A stretch of DNA of 8,797 nucleotides from Armatimonadota bacterium. Lineage in GTDB: Bacteria; Armatimonadota; Fimbriimonadia; Fimbriimonadales; Fimbriimonadaceae. Under the pieces are notes generated by a model, which saw only the letters and a program-made list of their open reading frames with translations, had not been told where the DNA came from and did no database searches. Of this stretch, positions 5,988-8,797 are shown piece by piece; position 1 is the stretch's first letter; every line of letters starts with the position of its first letter. The stretch spans positions 1-8,797 of the forward strand of contig JAFAFM010000234.1 of NCBI GenBank assembly GCA_023423495.1. Reading direction: 5' to 3'. The position numbers were made by a program, and so were the translations under genes.

Positions 5988-8797
5988 CTACTTCTTCAGC
6001 GCGATGTTGACGGTTCTCAGGACACCGTCACCAAGGTCGATTCGCAACTGCCAAGTTCCTTCGCTCAACGACTTCGTCGAGAGATTGAAGATGTATTGGC
6101 CATCGCTGTATCGGAACGTGTTGCCGCTGTCCGCGTTCGAGGTCGAGGAGACTTCCTGCTCTTGGCCGGCAACTCCATTGGAGATCTTCGATCCGTACAA
6201 TCGGAAGACTCCGTTGGTAACTCCTGCGCTGCCACCCGTAAGCCGGAACTTCACCGGAATGGTGCTTCCAAGCTTGAAGACGGAATTGCCGGAGACGTTG
6301 ATCGGGGCGAGCAATCCAGACCAGCTGTAGATGCCGTTGATCGTGCGGACGACCGGAGTTGCGTCTTCGTAGTTCTCGTTTCCTGCCTGATTTGCCGTAA
6401 TAACGATGGCGCCAATCCCTGTTACGGTAACTGTGTTGCCATCAAGGGTTCCAGGTCCCGCCAAGCTAAAAGTAACCGGGTTACCTGATGCGCCGCCCGT
6501 TGCGGAGATGTTGGCCGTTAATCCAATCTCTACATCGCTCGTGGGAGCAGGGAATGTGATCGTTTGGGGAGCCTTGGCAATCGTGAGATTCGCGATGGCT
6601 TCTCCTTGGTAATTTTGGTCGTCGACGGTTGCCTTGACCGCGTAGACTCCTGCATTCGTCGGACTGGCCGGATCGTATTGCAGGTTGACCACCAATCCCT
6701 CCGGAACGGTTGTCGCGGTTGCGGCTTTGGCCGAGCCGTCGTAGACGTGCGTGAGGTTGCTGAGCAGCACCGTCGCGTTCGCCTTGGCGATAGACATGGA
6801 GCCGCTAACCGGATTTGCCCAATAGTTGGGATTGTCCAGAGTCGCATCCACCGTGTAGGTTCCCGCATTGGTCGGCACGGTGGAACTTCCGTTGTACTTG
6901 ATGCTCACGCCTGTCAGCCCAGTTGGCGATGTAGATACAGATGCCGCTTGCGGCGTGCCGTTGTAGGTGTGCGTCAGGTTCTCAAGCGTCAGCGTAGCTT
7001 GCGCCTTCTCAATCGTGATGGTCGCTGGTTCCGAGGTACCCGGTAGGTAATTCTCGTTGCCGGCGAACTGTGCCGTCACGGTGTAAGAGCCTGCATCGAC
7101 TGGGGCCTGACCCGAACTGTAGCTGAGGGTGACCGCTGGTGAAAGATCCTCACTGTTCACGCCCTTCGCAGAACCTGAGCCTACCTTAGCATTACCGTCG
7201 TAGGTGAATGTTCCTCCGACTGCATTCACGGTCGGCTCTGCTTTCGCAATTTCCAAAGTTCCGGTGACTTCCTCGGCTTCGTAGTTGATGTTGTCCAAGT
7301 GGACGACGACCGCGTACGATCCTGCATTGGTCGGTGCCGTATTCGAACCATCGTAGGTGATGGAAACGCCGGTGAGCGTTGCCGGGTCGGTCGTGACCAT
7401 GACCGGCTTTGGCGAGCCATCGTAGGTGAAGCCAAGCGTTCCCAAAGTCATGGTCGCGGCTGCTTTGGCAACTTCGAAAGTGACCGTATCACTCCCGCCT
7501 CCGTCGTTGCCCAACAAGCTCGCCGGAGTAATCAGCTTGACCGACTTCTCGCCTGCATCTCCCAGGGGGGCTGTGATGGTCGCCGTGCCGAAGGTGCTCG
7601 AAGGATCGACCACATACTCAACCCCGCCGAATTTGATCTTCGAATCATCGAAGATTCCAGAACCATGGACCGTGATGATGGTGTTAACTCCGGGAGCATA
7701 GGTTGTGACGCTCGACGTAATCGAGGTGATAGTGGGCACGGGTCGCTTGACGGTCACCGTGAAGGTGTCCACTTCCTGGTTCCCGGCTTCGTCCGTCGCG
7801 GTTACCGTCACGACCGTGTTTCCGATCGCGTATTGGTCACCGGATTCCTTGCTGTAACTAATGGTGACGGGTTGGTTCAAGTTGTCCGTGGCAGTTGCGG
7901 CCGAATAGGCGACCGTCGCCCCATCTCGGCTGGTCGCATCCACCGGGCCGATGTTGCTTAGCGAGCCGATCTCGGGAGCGACGTTGTCGAGCTTAACTTC
8001 GATGGATTGCTCGCTGCTGGCATTGCCAGCTTCGTCCACGGCCCAGAAGTGGATAGTCGTGGTGCCATTTGCGGTAACTGTTGTGTGCGCCGCACCTCCC
8101 GCGATTACGTTGGGCGAGGCTGCCGAAGCGGTTTGACCCGCTCCGGTCGCATACCAGTGAATCTCCTTCACTCCGGAGCCGGCGACGCCCTCCTTCAACT
8201 CGGGGTCTGTCGCGCCGATATTCAAGTCGACTCCGTTAGGATCGACATACCAAGGGGCGATACCCTGAACTCCAGTAGCCATCGCATTGGCGACGGGCGC
8301 TGTTTTGTCGATCTCGAATGTGTGGGTAAGGCTCGACGAATTGCCTGCTTGATCCTCCGCCGTCAGGTTGAGTTCATAGCGACCTTCCATTGCAATGATG
8401 GAGCCGCTTAGCGTGGCCAGAGGCGCGCCCGGCAGATTTGTAATCTGCTGCAACACGAATCCAATGGTTGCCATAACCGCGTTCTTGGCGTTGTAATCCA
8501 GGAGTTGGTCGACGTTGTGCCAACCAGCGGCCGGACTGTTGACGGTGATCTTAGGCAGAGAGTTGAGAACCGTGAATTCAAGCTCCTGCGAGCTTGAGTT
8601 GCCCGCCGCATCGATTGCGTTGATGGTGAGTTTATAAATGCCGTCTTGATCGAGCGTCATTCCGTTGGTGAACGGATAGGATTGCTCTGTATCGGACATC
8701 GTAGCTCGTCGGGTCAGTTCAATTTGAGTCTGGTCATCCCGAAGGAAAGCATCGGTCACCGACACATTCAGATGCTCGATGGACTTCAGATAGGCAC
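5988..8797 (-). CDS. Large modular surface/secreted protein with Ig-like, HYR, IPT/TIG, MBG and PxKF domains; 5' partial
   Basis: The frame is open from the window edge (8797) to the TAG at 5990-5988, about 936 residues. A GTG codon at 8765 could be mistaken for a start, but coding sequence continues above it, so the N-terminus is outside. Modules in order, by position: three bacterial Ig-like domains at about 8797-7992 (each ending with AAGNSS-, QAGNSS- or EAGNAS-type strands); a HYR-like domain at about 7991-7743 (DNVAPEI, then TVTATDEAGNQ); an IPT/TIG-like domain at about 7742-7461 (VHGSGIF, IKFGG); four MBG modules (7460-6570); a further Ig-like module at 6569-6330 that starts PQTITFPAP and ends QAGNENYEDA; and a C-terminal PxKF domain at about 6329-5991 (STIPVKFRLTG, GQYIFNLSTKSL, WQLRIDLGDG). 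It has no LPXTG, PEP-CTERM or C-terminal membrane helix. A role in adhesion, matrix or cell-surface binding is inferred from domain type only. A 9-bp hairpin lies downstream of the stop. Confidence 0.92.
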   Translation of the reverse strand, partial: AYLKSIEHLNVSVTDAFLRDDQTQIELTRRATMSDTEQSYPFTNGMTLDQDGIYKLTINAIDAAGNSSSQELEFTVLNSLPKITVNSPAAGWHNVDQLLDYNAKNAVMATIGFVLQQITNLPGAPLATLSGSIIAMEGRYELNLTAEDQAGNSSSLTHTFEIDKTAPVANAMATGVQGIAPWYVDPNGVDLNIGATDPELKEGVAGSGVKEIHWYATGAGQTASAASPNVIAGGAAHTTVTANGTTTIHFWAVDEAGNASSEQSIEVKLDNVAPEIGSLSNIGPVDATSRDGATVAYSAATATDNLNQPVTISYSKESGDQYAIGNTVVTVTATDEAGNQEVDTFTVTVKRPVPTITSITSSVTTYAPGVNTIITVHGSGIFDDSKIKFGGVEYVVDPSSTFGTATITAPLGDAGEKSVKLITPASLLGNDGGGSDTVTFEVAKAAATMTLGTLGFTYDGSPKPVMVTTDPATLTGVSITYDGSNTAPTNAGSYAVVVHLDNINYEAEEVTGTLEIAKAEPTVNAVGGTFTYDGNAKVGSGSAKGVNSEDLSPAVTLSYSSGQAPVDAGSYTVTAQFAGNENYLPGTSEPATITIEKAQATLTLENLTHTYNGTPQAASVSTSPTGLTGVSIKYNGSSTVPTNAGTYTVDATLDNPNYWANPVSGSMSIAKANATVLLSNLTHVYDGSAKAATATTVPEGLVVNLQYDPASPTNAGVYAVKATVDDQNYQGEAIANLTIAKAPQTITFPAPTSDVEIGLTANISATGGASGNPVTFSLAGPGTLDGNTVTVTGIGAIVITANQAGNENYEDATPVVRTINGIYSWSGLLAPINVSGNSVFKLGSTIPVKFRLTGGSAGVTNGVFRLYGSKISNGVAGQEQEVSSTSNADSGNTFRYSDGQYIFNLSTKSLSEGTWQLRIDLGDGVLRTVNIALKK
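6570..7460 (-). repeat. Four tandem MBG repeats within the surface protein gene
   Basis: Four consecutive modules of 70-79 residues share the pattern [strand]-T(Y/V)(D/N)G, then (P/T)NAG.Y.V or VDAGSYTV, then NY, then an IAKA or IEKA linker. They lie at 7460-7239, 7238-7002, 7001-6780 and 6779-6570. Short DNA stretches recur (for example around CCTGCATTGGTCGG and the TCGTAGGTG block), but the copies have clearly diverged, with module 2 the most different. This indicates old duplication rather than a recent expansion. Confidence 0.85.

Noticed and set aside
6570..7460. Tandem repeats as a CRISPR or satellite array
   Set aside because: The periodicity (about 210-237 nt) follows MBG protein modules in one continuous frame, and the copies have diverged. 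It is protein-domain duplication.
7299..7961. Long plus-strand open frame opposite the surface protein
   Set aside because: The translation is arginine- and glycine-rich low-sense sequence mirroring the repeated modules of the real gene on the minus strand.
8763..8765. GTG as start codon of the large surface protein
   Set aside because: The frame stays open to the window edge with plausible coding sequence (a run of 10 more residues), and the first Ig-like module would be cut. The gene is treated as 5' partial.

Overview
The window looks like ordinary chromosomal DNA from a free-living, moderately GC-rich bacterium. Coding density is high, and there are no transposases, integrases, phage genes or CRISPR repeats. 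The flavour of the proteins (a large secreted protein made of Ig-like, MBG and PxKF modules, a stand-alone KdpD N-terminal protein, genes coupled by short overlaps) reminds me of Armatimonadota (Fimbriimonadia-like) or a similar environmental lineage. That placement is a weak inference, because no marker gene is present.

Layout. At the left edge (1-732, +) is the C-terminal part of an unrecognised protein with beta-sandwich domains. It is followed by a short, degenerate DapA-like TIM-barrel gene (769-1476, +). The next block is a minus-strand operon whose three genes overlap by 4 and 8 nt: a membrane sensor histidine kinase (5138 to 3306), a response regulator with an unrecognised output domain (3309 to 2557), and a stand-alone KdpD N-terminal plus universal-stress protein (2564 to 1473). 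This last gene collides with the DapA-like gene, and the two stop codons share one CTAG palindrome. Divergent from the kinase is a membrane-anchored or secreted thioredoxin-fold protein (5197-5841, +). A tRNA-Arg(TCG) with encoded CCA (5860-5935, -) and a strong GC-rich hairpin (5952-5973) follow. The right third (5988-8797, -) is the C-terminal 936 residues of a large modular surface or secreted protein whose N-terminus lies outside the window.

How the genes work together. The kinase, regulator and KdpD/USP protein look like one co-translated signalling unit. The kinase has an extracytoplasmic helical sensor, HAMP, PAS and a complete catalytic core. The regulator has a normal receiver but no recognisable DNA-binding domain. 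The KdpD-like protein carries the nucleotide-binding sensor module normally fused to the KdpD kinase, but no kinase of its own. No kdpFABC potassium pump gene is visible, so the regulated output is unknown. This three-part unit is the most interesting content of the window. The DapA-like protein, which has lost its Schiff-base lysine and other catalytic residues, is the second most interesting item.

No non-coding stretch exceeds about 60 bases. All assignments come from reading the sequence; no database search was run.
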